DNA of 64,000 bases, from the NCBI RefSeq assembly GCF_040649515.1, contig NZ_JBEZFP010000037.1:5176-69175 (forward strand), written 5' to 3'. The notes beneath the pieces were generated by a model that was given only the letters and a program-made list of their open reading frames with translations, had not been told where the DNA came from and did no database searches. This stretch comes from Yinghuangia elevatio. GTDB lineage: Bacteria > Actinomycetota > Actinomycetes > Streptomycetales > Streptomycetaceae. Below are positions 43,527-51,699 of the stretch, piece after piece. Each line of letters starts with the position of its first letter. Position 1 is the first letter of the stretch. Both the position numbers and the translations under genes were made by a program.

Positions 43527-44039
43527 ATGGCAGAGTCCGCCCCCGTTGTCGTTCGCCCGTGGTGGCGGCGCACGTCCGTGGTGGTCGGCGTCGCGCTGGC
43601 CGCGATAGCGGGCGTTGTGATCGCGGTGCTCGCCGTGTCCGGATCGTCGTCCGATGACCAGACCAACGGCCTGCCGTCGCCGGCGGTACCGCGCTTCGAC
43701 GCGGGCGACTGTTTCGACTTCCTCGCCGGCCCGGAGGGCGGCCCCGACCTCCCGCGGGGGAAGGTGTCGTGTGACCAGCCGCACGACGCCGAGGTCGTCG
43801 CGGTGCTCATCCAGCCGGACAAGGACGACTACCCCGGCAGCGCGAGCCTGGGCGCGCTTGCCAGGGAGCGGTGCCCGGAGCGCGTCGCCGCGTACCTCGG
43901 CCAGGTGTCCCCGGAGACGGCGAAGCTGTCGATGCGCTTTTACCACCCGACCGAGACGGCGTGGCGATTCGACGGGGACCGGAACGTGACGTGCTTCGTC
44001 ACCGACCCGGCGGGCCCGATGACGGGTTCGTTGCGCTGA
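43527..44039 (+). CDS. Septum-formation-domain membrane protein
   Basis: 170 residues. A basic start leads to the helix TSVVVGVALAAIAGVVIAVL, then a Ser/Asp linker and an external domain with FDAGDCFDFLAG, KVSCDQPHDAEVVAVLI, ERCPERVAAYLG and NVTCFVTDP. Four cysteines in this spacing are typical of the Septum_form/DUF4190-associated domain of actinobacteria. Its job is unknown despite the name. It converges with the retropepsin-like gene across a terminator. Confidence 0.8.
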   Translation: MAESAPVVVRPWWRRTSVVVGVALAAIAGVVIAVLAVSGSSSDDQTNGLPSPAVPRFDAGDCFDFLAGPEGGPDLPRGKVSCDQPHDAEVVAVLIQPDKDDYPGSASLGALARERCPERVAAYLGQVSPETAKLSMRFYHPTETAWRFDGDRNVTCFVTDPAGPMTGSLR

Positions 44040-44101
44040 CGACCGCTCTTTGACCGGCGATGCGGCGCGGCCGCAGAACCGTGGCTTCTGCGGGCAGCGG
44101 C

Positions 44102-44139
44102 ATGGCGGCAGCGCCGGCTTGGGTTGTCGCTGCCGCCAT
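44102..44139. terminator. Bidirectional hairpin terminator
   Basis: Perfect 12-base arms ATGGCGGCAGCG (44102-44113) and CGCTGCCGCCAT (44128-44139), 14-base loop, between convergent genes. Confidence 0.7.
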
Positions 44140-44149
44140 ATGCCACGCG

Positions 44150-45487
44150 TTACGAACGGGGGTGGGTGGCGCCGGTGATGAACAGGTGCATGTTGTCGTA
44201 GTCGAAGGTGATGGCGTACGGCTTGAAGAACTCGTGTGTGAAGTTGGCGATCAGGTCGAAGCCGAACATCCCGGACTGACCCGGTCCGGGGAAGCCGGGG
44301 AAGGGCGCTTCGGCGGCATGGCCTCTGACGTTGCGTCCGATGGCGCGGCCGAGGCTGATCCGGTCGGCTGTGGCGGGGTAGACCCGCGGCCCGGGGCGGT
44401 CGACGGGATGGGCGTAGTCCACGTCGATGCCGGCTCGTTCGGCGATCTCCACCGTCGTGTCGAAGGCGCTCGCGATGCCGCCGGTGTCGACTGTGACCAC
44501 GCGCGGGCCGTGGTCCAGCAGGCTGCCCACGGTGCAAGGGAAGTGGTCGCCTGCGAGCCAGAGCGGAAGCCGGTCGCAGAGCTGTGCCCGGGCCGCCTGC
44601 GCGGTGAACTCGCGCTGCTGGGTCGGTGTCTTGCGGCGCAGGCCCAGCGCTCGGCCGGCGTAGTCCATCGTGGTCAGGAAGTGGTAGAAGAGCGTCGTCC
44701 CGAAGGCGCCCGCCGGGGCCGATCCGTCGGGCAGGGGAGGGCGCCGTACCTCGTTCCACTGCACGGGGATGTTGCGGATCTCGATGCCGCCGATCCGGAA
44801 CGAGTCGAGGATCCCCAGGTAGAGCGTGACGGTTTGGCCGTCGACTATGCCGCTGATCGTCGCCACTGCGCGTACGCCCGCCTCTTCGGCCGCCTCCGCC
44901 GACAGGTCGAGCGTGGCGTAGGTGTCGAGGAGGAAGCCCTTGGGCGGGCCCCCGTTCAGTGAGGCTTCGACGGACGGGACGGGGTCGATGCCCAGGAAGG
45001 GTACGCGCGCGGCCGCCGCGCCGCCGATGCGCCAGGGGGTGCCGATGACGTGTGAGTACAGCTCGGCGTACGCGAGGTCCCGCTGCCTCCCGGTGCTCCG
45101 CAACAGCGGGATCGCGCGGGCAGGGGCATCCTGGCGCACGTAGCACTCCGCCAGCCGCTGCGCGGACGGGACGTCGCCGGGGGCCACGGCGAGCGCTCCG
45201 GTCAGGAACCGCTCGGCGTAGCCGAACCGGTTGGACAGGAGGGCGATGTAGCCGCGCTGCGCCAAAGCCCGGGCGTTGGCGGGGGCAGCGCGCAACACGC
45301 GCGCGTAACCGCGGTCCGCGTCCGCGAACCGACCTGCTTTGAAAAGGACTTCGGGGTCGGCCGCCGAATCTGCCGCATACGCCTGCGTGGCCCCGGCGAC
45401 AGGCAGTATCGCGGCGGCGCCGACCAGTCCGGCCCGACGTACGAACGCGCGCCGGTTGAGGTTGTGAGGGTGTTCTGAGTGCGCCAT
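44150..45487 (-). CDS. Tat-exported TPR and retropepsin-like protein
   Basis: 445 residues. The N-terminus NLNRRAFVRRAGLVGAAAIL is a twin-arginine signal, cleaved near AYA-AD. Residues 45-150 hold tetratricopeptide-like repeats (EVLFKAGRFADADRGYARVL, GYIALLSNRFGYAERFLTGA). Two retropepsin-like halves follow: FLLDTYATLDLSAEAAEEAG and RVVTVDTGGIASAFDTTVEI. Only the second has the D-T-G triad, the first has D-T-Y, so catalysis is uncertain. Start ATG 45487 is preferred. It is divergent from the histone-like gene by 385 bases. Confidence 0.72.
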   Translation of the reverse strand: MAHSEHPHNLNRRAFVRRAGLVGAAAILPVAGATQAYAADSAADPEVLFKAGRFADADRGYARVLRAAPANARALAQRGYIALLSNRFGYAERFLTGALAVAPGDVPSAQRLAECYVRQDAPARAIPLLRSTGRQRDLAYAELYSHVIGTPWRIGGAAAARVPFLGIDPVPSVEASLNGGPPKGFLLDTYATLDLSAEAAEEAGVRAVATISGIVDGQTVTLYLGILDSFRIGGIEIRNIPVQWNEVRRPPLPDGSAPAGAFGTTLFYHFLTTMDYAGRALGLRRKTPTQQREFTAQAARAQLCDRLPLWLAGDHFPCTVGSLLDHGPRVVTVDTGGIASAFDTTVEIAERAGIDVDYAHPVDRPGPRVYPATADRISLGRAIGRNVRGHAAEAPFPGFPGPGQSGMFGFDLIANFTHEFFKPYAITFDYDNMHLFITGATHPRS

Positions 45488-45872
45488 GTCGATCCCCGCG
45501 TCGTCGTCCAATGGAGTGGACCAGACGTTGGCGAACGGACCTGAGAACGACCTGCATGGAGGCTGAGAAAGTCCTGAGAGGCAAAGGGAGTTGGCCGTTT
45601 GCACCACTCGAGCGCTGGTGGAAGGCGCCGTGGTACGCCCCAGTCGCCCTGATGAACGCGTCCAAGAGGCGCACAGCGCGCGCAGGAGGACGGCTGGCCC
45701 CCGATCCAGACCGAGAGTCTGTGGGCGGGGGCGCCGTCGAGCGTTCAGGGAACAGCACAATCCGGTTGATCGTCCCCGGTGGCGTGGACCCGGACGTCCG
45801 CCGACGCGTGTCGGATCGGCGTGGTGAAGTGTGGCCTTCTGACAACTCCGACGACCGAGAGCGCTTCTTCCG
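45488..45872. other. Divergent intergenic region, no gene seen
   Basis: 385 bases between the retropepsin-like gene and the histone-like gene. Base composition appears lower in GC than the average of the window. No clear operator, repeat or RNA was found; both promoters must lie here. Confidence 0.4.
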
Positions 45873-46682
45873 ATGACCGCACAGCCCGTACTGCCCGCAC
45901 AGCCCGTACGCCCCGAGCACCGAGGCCCCGAGACCGCCTCCGTCATGGACGTCCCGCCGTTCAAAACTTCGCTCGTCAAAGCGGTGTTCAGGGACGTGAC
46001 GCCGATGCACGTCTCCCGGTCGGCCGCCTGGGCCGCCGCATCGGTGGCGCGGACTGTTCTGAGGGAGATCATCGACGCCGCGAAGAGCGCAGCGGCGGAG
46101 GAAGCGCGGAAGAAGCTGGTTCCCGAGGACTTTGTCGCGGCGATCAGCCGGAACGTCGAACTCGAGGTGGGTGGCATCTGGTACGACCACAGCCCGACGT
46201 TTCGAGGCCTCAACGGCGTTGTGTACGACTCCGAGGGCGTCATCGTGCCTTCCCCCAAGCGCAGCAGGTCGCGCAAACCGAGTGCTGTGGTCGGCGCCCA
46301 CAGGTTCGAGGCCGGGGTGAAGAAGTTGCTGCGGAGCCGAGACGCGACGGCCGTCCCCGCGATGGTCCGCGAACTGGACGGAATGGCGAGTGTGTTCCTG
46401 ACGGACCTCGCCCGGGCCGCGGCCATGGTCGTCCGGGAGGGCGGGGTCAAACGCTTCGGCACGGTCACCCTGGGGGCACCGGGTAAACCGGCCGCACCCC
46501 CCTTCCCCAAGGACTTCGCGCTGGCCTACTCCGTGCGCAGTGGGGACGGGCGGACAATCGGCAGAGACGACATCCTTGCCGCCACCACGATTCAGTTGTT
46601 CGGCGACGTCAGACAGCGAGCCCTGACGGAGGCACACGAGGCGACACAGCACACCTTGGCCGACTTCAGATCGACGGCTTGA
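45873..46682 (+). CDS. Histone-fold doublet: H2A-like plus H2B-like halves
   Basis: 269 residues. Residues 30-97 line up with eukaryotic H2A without gaps over helices 2-3: VARTVLREIIDAAKSAAAEE against [20 protein letters not shown], and KLVPEDFVAAISRNVEL against RIIPRHLQLAIRNDEEL. After a basic linker (PSPKRSRSRKPSA), residues 144-258 resemble H2B: ELDGMASVFLTDLARAAA against MNSFVNDIFERIAGEA, and GRTIGRDDILAATTIQLFGD, then VRQRALTEAHEAT, against [20 protein letters not shown] and AKHAVSEGTKA, including the H2B C-helix. About 35 extra residues sit in the H2B-like L2 loop. It should fold as an intramolecular dimer and bind DNA; this is inference. No ribosome site is clear; Met25 is an alternative start. 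Confidence 0.72.
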   Translation: MTAQPVLPAQPVRPEHRGPETASVMDVPPFKTSLVKAVFRDVTPMHVSRSAAWAAASVARTVLREIIDAAKSAAAEEARKKLVPEDFVAAISRNVELEVGGIWYDHSPTFRGLNGVVYDSEGVIVPSPKRSRSRKPSAVVGAHRFEAGVKKLLRSRDATAVPAMVRELDGMASVFLTDLARAAAMVVREGGVKRFGTVTLGAPGKPAAPPFPKDFALAYSVRSGDGRTIGRDDILAATTIQLFGDVRQRALTEAHEATQHTLADFRSTA

Positions 46683-46716
46683 CGACACGGAGGCGGTGCC
46701 GCGATGGCTGCGGCCG

Positions 46717-47520
46717 TCAGGGCCGAAGGTGCTTGAGTGTGAATTCGGGCAGGGCGTAGGCACCGCCCTGGGGTACCGCCGGGTCCACCGGTAGATCCGC
46801 CCCGGGGATGTCCGCGGCGTGTCGCTCGGCGTTGTCGACGGGGGCGTACGCCAGTTCCGACGGGTCGGGTAGTTCCCAGAAGCGGCGACTGTTGGCGGAG
46901 ACGGCGTACGCGATGACGAAGCGGAGGGCGGGCGGCGCGGCCAGTGCCGCTCGGAAGTAGCCGACGGCGTCTCGCGGGCTCAGCCAGGTCGCCAGGTGCC
47001 GCGGTTCAGTCGGTACGGCCTCGAAGCTGCCGATGCGCAGACAGACGACGGACAGCCCGAACTTGTCGGCATAGAGCCGCCCGAGTGCCTCGACGGCTGC
47101 CTTGCTCACCCCGTACAGGCCGTCGGGGCGTACCGGTTCCTGCGGGCCGGTGAGGTGTCCGGTGGCGTAGAAGCCGGTCACGCGGTTGCTTCCGGCCAGC
47201 ACCACCCGCTCGATCCCCGTGCGCCGTGCCGCCTCCAGGACATGGTGTGTGCCGAGCACGTTGGCTTCGAGCAGGTCCGCCATGGGCGCCTCGTCTGCCA
47301 CACCACCCAGGTGGAGTACGCGGTCGGCTCCCGCCAGGGCCGACTCCACCGCGGCACCGTCCCGAAGGTCCACCGTATGCGTGACCTCGTTCTCGGCCTC
47401 CGGTTGAAGGGGGAGCCGGTCGAGCAGGATCAACCGTCCCGCCTCGCCCCGCAGCACTTCCCGAACCACCGAACCAATGGTGCCCGCCGCCCCCGTCACC
47501 GCGACCGTTCCCAGACTCAT
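46717..47520 (-). CDS. NAD-dependent epimerase/dehydratase, uronate-dehydrogenase-like
   Basis: 267 residues, as in bacterial uronate dehydrogenase. NAD motif VAVTGAAGTIGSVVREVLRG, then VTHTVDLRDG, VLHLGGVADEAP, NVLGTHHVLEAARRTGIERV, the catalytic DGLYGVSKAAVEALGRLYAD (Y-x-x-x-K) and LRIGSFEAVPTEPRHLATWL. Uronate dehydrogenases oxidise galacturonate or glucuronate to the aldarolactone with NAD. No other uronate gene lies nearby, so other sugar substrates remain possible. It ends 34 bases from the histone-like gene stop. Confidence 0.85.
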   Translation of the reverse strand: MSLGTVAVTGAAGTIGSVVREVLRGEAGRLILLDRLPLQPEAENEVTHTVDLRDGAAVESALAGADRVLHLGGVADEAPMADLLEANVLGTHHVLEAARRTGIERVVLAGSNRVTGFYATGHLTGPQEPVRPDGLYGVSKAAVEALGRLYADKFGLSVVCLRIGSFEAVPTEPRHLATWLSPRDAVGYFRAALAAPPALRFVIAYAVSANSRRFWELPDPSELAYAPVDNAERHAADIPGADLPVDPAVPQGGAYALPEFTLKHLRP

Positions 47521-47780
47521 CGCGCCTCCACCGGTATGGACAACTCAGGCATCGTCGCGTTCGTTGTTCGACACATCAAGGGCGTGGTCACGTCCGCGAT
47601 GGATCCTCGGCTGGCCCTGGCTCGTTGACACGGCACGATCCTCACCGGTCGCAGAGCGGTCGCCGCTCGCTTCAGCGGTGGGGTTGCCTTTGACGTGCGC
47701 GTCAGGGTTTAGCGTCTTCGCAGCGCCGCTGCCGGACCACGGTGTGGCGCGGCATGGCATACGTTCCGAGGAGTCCGCCG

Positions 47781-48806
47781 ATGGCCTCGTCCCAGCCCCG
47801 CTCGTCCCGTGAAGTCCGACTCGTCAGGCAGCCGCAAGGCCTGCCCGTGGTCGAGGACCTGGCTGTCGCCGACGTCCCGCTCCGCGGCCCGGGGGCGGGA
47901 GAAGTCCTGGTCAAGAACCGTCACTTCCTGGTCTTTCCCGGGCTGCGGACGCTCATGGGTGACGAGACCGACGGCGTTCCGCTGCCTCCGCTTCGGGCAG
48001 GCGACACGCTGTTCGGACCGGCGGTGGGCGAGGTCGTCTCCGTCGGTGCGGGGGTGGCGTTGCGGCCGGGCGAGCTGGTCGTACACCTGGACGGCTGGCG
48101 TGAGTTCGCGCTGCTGCCTGCCGAACGCTGCGCCCCGGCCGGGGAATCGCTGCCGGATCCGGTCGCGCACCTGTCCACGGGGTCGGCGGCGTACGGCGCC
48201 CTCACTCGGCTGGCGCCCGTCCGGGAGGGCGACACGGTGTTCGTCAGCGGCGCGGCCGGGGCAACCGGCGTTCTCGCCGGCCAGATTGCCCGGCTGCTCG
48301 GGGCCGGACGCGTGGTGGGCAGTACAGGGTCGGCGGCGAAGGCCGCGCGACTACGCGAGGAATTCGGCTTCGACGCGGTCGTCGTACGTGGGTCCGGGCC
48401 GTTCGCCCGATTGCTCGCCGAGGCCGCGCCGGACGGCCTCGACGTCGTCGTGGACACCGTCGGCGGCGAGCAGTTGACCGCTGCGGTGGCCAACGTCCGT
48501 TCCGGCGCCCGGATCGCTTTGGTCGGCGCACTGGCGGGGCAGTTGTCCGGGGACCGGGCGGGCGGCAGCGCCCCGGCCGAGGTGGACAGTTACCGGCTGG
48601 TCGTGCAGGGCGTCACGGTCCGCGGCTATCGCGGTGCGGACCATCCCGACGTACCCGCCGAATGGGAGCGGCAGTTCGGGCAGTGGTTGCGCGAGGACCG
48701 GATCCGGTTCCCGTACGCCACCGTCGCGGGCATCGATCGCGCCCCCTCGGCGTTGCAGGAGTTGATCGAGGGCCGCCACTTCGGCACGGTCGTGGTGGCG
48801 CTCTGA
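47781..48806 (+). CDS. NADP-dependent MDR oxidoreductase (CurA/leukotriene B4 reductase-like)
   Basis: About 341 residues with ATG 47781 behind GAGGAG. It opens REVRLVRQPQGLPVVEDLAV, contains PLRGPGAGEVLVKNRHFLVF, the coenzyme loop FVSGAAGATGVLAGQIARLL, and VVDTVGGEQLTAAVANVRSG, then VQGVTVRGYRGADHP. This is the zinc-free alkenal/enone reductase pattern. A MerR gene follows 26 bases later, which probably controls it. Confidence 0.88.
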   Translation: MASSQPRSSREVRLVRQPQGLPVVEDLAVADVPLRGPGAGEVLVKNRHFLVFPGLRTLMGDETDGVPLPPLRAGDTLFGPAVGEVVSVGAGVALRPGELVVHLDGWREFALLPAERCAPAGESLPDPVAHLSTGSAAYGALTRLAPVREGDTVFVSGAAGATGVLAGQIARLLGAGRVVGSTGSAAKAARLREEFGFDAVVVRGSGPFARLLAEAAPDGLDVVVDTVGGEQLTAAVANVRSGARIALVGALAGQLSGDRAGGSAPAEVDSYRLVVQGVTVRGYRGADHPDVPAEWERQFGQWLREDRIRFPYATVAGIDRAPSALQELIEGRHFGTVVVAL

Positions 48807-48832
48807 CGGAGTCGGACGCGAGGGAGCAGACG

Positions 48833-49228
48833 ATGCGGATCGGGGACGCCGCCGCGGCAGCCGGGACGACGCCCCGGGCGCTGCGCTTCTACGAGGAGCG
48901 CGGCCTGCTCCCGCCGCCGGCCCGCAGCACCTCGGGACAGCGCGTGTACGACCTCACCGACGTCATACGCATACGGGCGGTCCGCGAACTGCTGGGACTC
49001 GGCCTCACCATCGAGGACGTCCGCGGCTTCGCCTCGCGACTGGACCTGTTCACCGAGACGGCAAAACCGCGCTGTTCCCCCGCCCCGGCGGCCCCCGACG
49101 GCTCGGCCGCCTCACCGGCGTCCGCAGCCGTCGCCCGCCGCCTCGCCGCACTCGACGCGGAGATCGACCGCCTTACCCGCCTCCGCGACCGCCTCGCCCA
49201 CGCCGCCGGCGGTGGATCCGCACAATAG
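48833..49228 (+). CDS. MerR-family transcriptional regulator
   Basis: 131 residues. The winged HTH reads MRIGDAAAAAGTTPRALRFY, EERGLLPPPARSTSGQRVYD, LTDVIRIRAVRELLGLGLTI, EDVRGFASRLDLF. A region with a single Cys and Pro/Ala-rich loop, and a C-terminal coiled helix (VARRLAALDAEIDRLTRLRD) complete it. GAGGGAG precedes the ATG. As in other MerR-oxidoreductase pairs, it likely senses a reactive enone or aldehyde and activates the preceding gene. Confidence 0.9.
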   Translation: MRIGDAAAAAGTTPRALRFYEERGLLPPPARSTSGQRVYDLTDVIRIRAVRELLGLGLTIEDVRGFASRLDLFTETAKPRCSPAPAAPDGSAASPASAAVARRLAALDAEIDRLTRLRDRLAHAAGGGSAQ

Positions 49229-49521
49229 ACGCGCCATCCACAAGGGACGCCGCGTCGTTTCGAAAGGTGACCAATTGCCGAACGCGGCCGAGATCATCTC
49301 TCGGCGGTGCGGCCGCGGTATGAAGATCGGGTAGGCGCGGTGGTGTTGGGGGGCGGAACCGCGACGTGGCGGAGCGAGGTGGATGCGGACACGAACCGCT
49401 CGTGGATCACGCGGGCCGGTCTGACAGTCCTCTGCGAGGAGTTGTCCCCGAAGGCGACACGCGGCACGTTCTGTTCCGGGCACGACGCTCCTGACGGCGC
49501 GCTCACCCGAGGCCCGGGGCT

Positions 49522-50766
49522 TCACCGCGCGGCAGGTTCGGGGGACTGGACGGGTTTCGGGAAGACGTCGGCAGGTGCGCGGGCTGCGTACGCGGCTGCG
49601 GCCAGGCCCAGAACTGCGGCACCTGCGACGACGAACCGGTGGTCGGCGGTGGCGATCAGTCCGGCGCCGGCCGCCGCGGTGAGTGCATTCGGGGCGAACA
49701 TCAGCGTGGTTGCGGTCGCGGCGACGCGTCCGATCAGTGCCTCCGGGGTCTCGCGCTGGACCGCCGTCATCGCGGCGATCAGCACGCACGGCAGCCCGAG
49801 ACCGATCAGCGCGCTGCCCGCCAGCGCCACTTCGACCGACGCGACGAGGCGCAGCGCGACGCCGACCGCGAACACGACGATTCCGGCCGCCGCGAACACT
49901 CCTTCCGGGAGCCTGCGCATCGTCGCCCCGGCGACGAGACCGGCGACGACCGAGCCGACGCCCTGGACGGCGTACAGCACGCCGACGAAGGCGGGCCCCC
50001 GGTGCAGTCCTTCGTCCGCGGCGGCGTAGATGGCGGCGCCGTTCAGTCCGGCGGCGGCCATCGTGAGGGCGCCCGCGAGGACAAGGCGGCGCGGTGCGGG
50101 GCGCTGCCGCAGGCCGCGTACGCCCTCCCGGGTCTCGTGCAGCCACCGCCTGCGCGCCTCCGGCCGCTTCGCCTCCTCGCCGGGCCGGACGAGCGCGAAC
50201 ACGCCCGCGGCGGCCACGAACGTCGCGGCGTCGAGGAGTACGACACCGTGCCCGCCGAACCGTACGAAGAGGCCCGCGCCGATCAGGGGCGCCAGCAGCT
50301 TCATGCCCTCGTTCGCCGACATCCGCAGACCGTTGAACTCGCCGCGCAGCTCGGCCCGAACGGTCGTGCCGACGAGGCCCGCCTCCGCCGCGTCGAGCAG
50401 CACGCCGCTCACGCCGTACAGGGTCATGACCGCGAAGACCACCCACACCTGGTCGGCGGACCGCACAGTCAGGAGGGTGATCAGTACGACCGCCATGGCG
50501 AGGTTGGTGCGGACCAGCAGCGTGCGGCGGCCGACCCGGTCCGCGGCGACCCCGATGAGCGGGCCGAACAGCGTGGCGGCCCACAGGCACACGCCGGTGA
50601 GCGCGGCCAGGCTGTTCGAATCGGTCAGCGACTTGACCCACACGCCGCTCACCAGGGCCATCGCCGACGTGCCGAAGCCGGACACGACGACGCCGGTGAG
50701 ATAGAGCCCGGCGTCGCGGTCGCGCAGCACCCGGCTGACGGCCCAGGACACGGCACCTCCGATCAC
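49522..50766 (-). CDS. Major facilitator superfamily transporter
   Basis: 414 residues with twelve hydrophobic helices. The A-loop motif GVAADRVGRRTLLVRTNLAM between helices 2 and 3 and the second-half equivalent support MFS. The start at 50766 is 50 or 110 bases from a divergent ArsR-type gene, with a long palindrome between, so the ArsR protein likely represses export of a drug or metabolite. The long gap at 49229-49521 after it holds nothing recognised. Confidence 0.9.
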   Translation of the reverse strand: MIGGAVSWAVSRVLRDRDAGLYLTGVVVSGFGTSAMALVSGVWVKSLTDSNSLAALTGVCLWAATLFGPLIGVAADRVGRRTLLVRTNLAMAVVLITLLTVRSADQVWVVFAVMTLYGVSGVLLDAAEAGLVGTTVRAELRGEFNGLRMSANEGMKLLAPLIGAGLFVRFGGHGVVLLDAATFVAAAGVFALVRPGEEAKRPEARRRWLHETREGVRGLRQRPAPRRLVLAGALTMAAAGLNGAAIYAAADEGLHRGPAFVGVLYAVQGVGSVVAGLVAGATMRRLPEGVFAAAGIVVFAVGVALRLVASVEVALAGSALIGLGLPCVLIAAMTAVQRETPEALIGRVAATATTLMFAPNALTAAAGAGLIATADHRFVVAGAAVLGLAAAAYAARAPADVFPKPVQSPEPAAR

Positions 50767-50793
50767 GCTCGCCGACTGCGTCGAGCCTGCCCG

Positions 50794-50829
50794 CCGATGA
50801 CCGCCAAGTCAATGCTTGGAGGTCATCGG
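50794..50829. promoter_or_regulatory. 36-bp inverted repeat, candidate ArsR operator
   Basis: CCGATGACC-g-CCAAG (50794-50808) and CTTGG-a-GGTCATCGG (50815-50829), 15-base arms with one mismatch and a 6-base spacer TCAATG. It lies between the divergent MFS and ArsR genes and fits an operator for both. Confidence 0.75.
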
Positions 50830-50875
50830 GGCGGCCCCCGGTCTCCCGCCGCGCGCGTGGTATTTACTGACGTGG

Positions 50876-51433
50876 GTGACCACCACGGACCCGGTTCTGC
50901 GCGCACTCGCCCACCCCACGCGGCTGCGCATGATGTCCCTGATGTGGGCGACACCCCTCTCCGCCGCCGAACTCGCCCGCGAACTGGACGTGTCCCAGGC
51001 CCTCGCCAGCCACCACCTGCGCACCCTGGACGCGGCGGGCCTCGTCGAACTCACCGAGACCCGCAGCCGTCGCGGCGGCATCGAGCGCCGCTATCAGGCG
51101 GCACGCGGCACGCCGCTCTCCGACAGCGGAACGGACACCGCAGCCGAGGGCGGCACGGCGCTCCTGGCCGAGACCCTCGCCCAGAACCTCCGGGCGCGGG
51201 CCGCCCGCCGTGCCCCCACCGGCCCGGGCGTCACCTCCGACGTCGAGGTGTGGCTGAGTCCCGAGGACTGGGAAATGCTCCGCGAAGAACTGGCGGCCAT
51301 CGTGCTCCGCCTCCACGAGGCGGGGAAGGCACCGCACAGCGCAGGCGCCATCCCCATCGGCGGAACCGTCATGGCCTTCCCGCTGCGCGACGCCGAAGCG
51401 AAGCCGAACGAGACTTTCCCTAACGGGAGTTGA
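50876..51433 (+). CDS. ArsR-family winged-helix regulator
   Basis: About 185 residues from GTG 50876. HTH: VLRALAHPTRLRMMSLMWAT, PLSAAELARELDVSQALASH, HLRTLDAAGLVELTETRSRR. No metal-binding cysteine box is present, so it is a non-metal sensor type. The C-terminal part (VEVWLSPEDWEMLREELAAI) may dimerise. A TATTTA element at 50861-50866 places a transcription start near the GTG, suggesting a leaderless mRNA. The alternative TTG 50816 lies inside the palindrome and is disfavoured. Confidence 0.85.
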   Translation: MTTTDPVLRALAHPTRLRMMSLMWATPLSAAELARELDVSQALASHHLRTLDAAGLVELTETRSRRGGIERRYQAARGTPLSDSGTDTAAEGGTALLAETLAQNLRARAARRAPTGPGVTSDVEVWLSPEDWEMLREELAAIVLRLHEAGKAPHSAGAIPIGGTVMAFPLRDAEAKPNETFPNGS

Positions 51434-51699
51434 GCCCCGCGAGGCGGCACAACGCCGACACCGCCCCGCCATCGCCGGTCACCAAGCCCCCACCGAACCC
51501 GCCACGGCCAGGAAGAAGCGCACCCTGCCGCTGCGCGCTCGTCCGGGTACGTGAACTCCGGCCGCTGCGCCGAGCGCTCGCGTCCGCCGATCCGGTGCCG
51601 GCTCGCGCCACGCCGGATCATGAGAGTGAAGTCGCCGTCCGGGGAAGCGTGTTCAGTCCTGCGCGTAGCGCGTCCGGCGCCACCTCGTCGATCGGCAGC

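Noticed and set aside
43113..46763. A minus-strand frame open for 1216 codons across the retropepsin and histone-like genes
   Set aside because: It reads in the wrong frame through two genes with recognised features and has no domain of its own.
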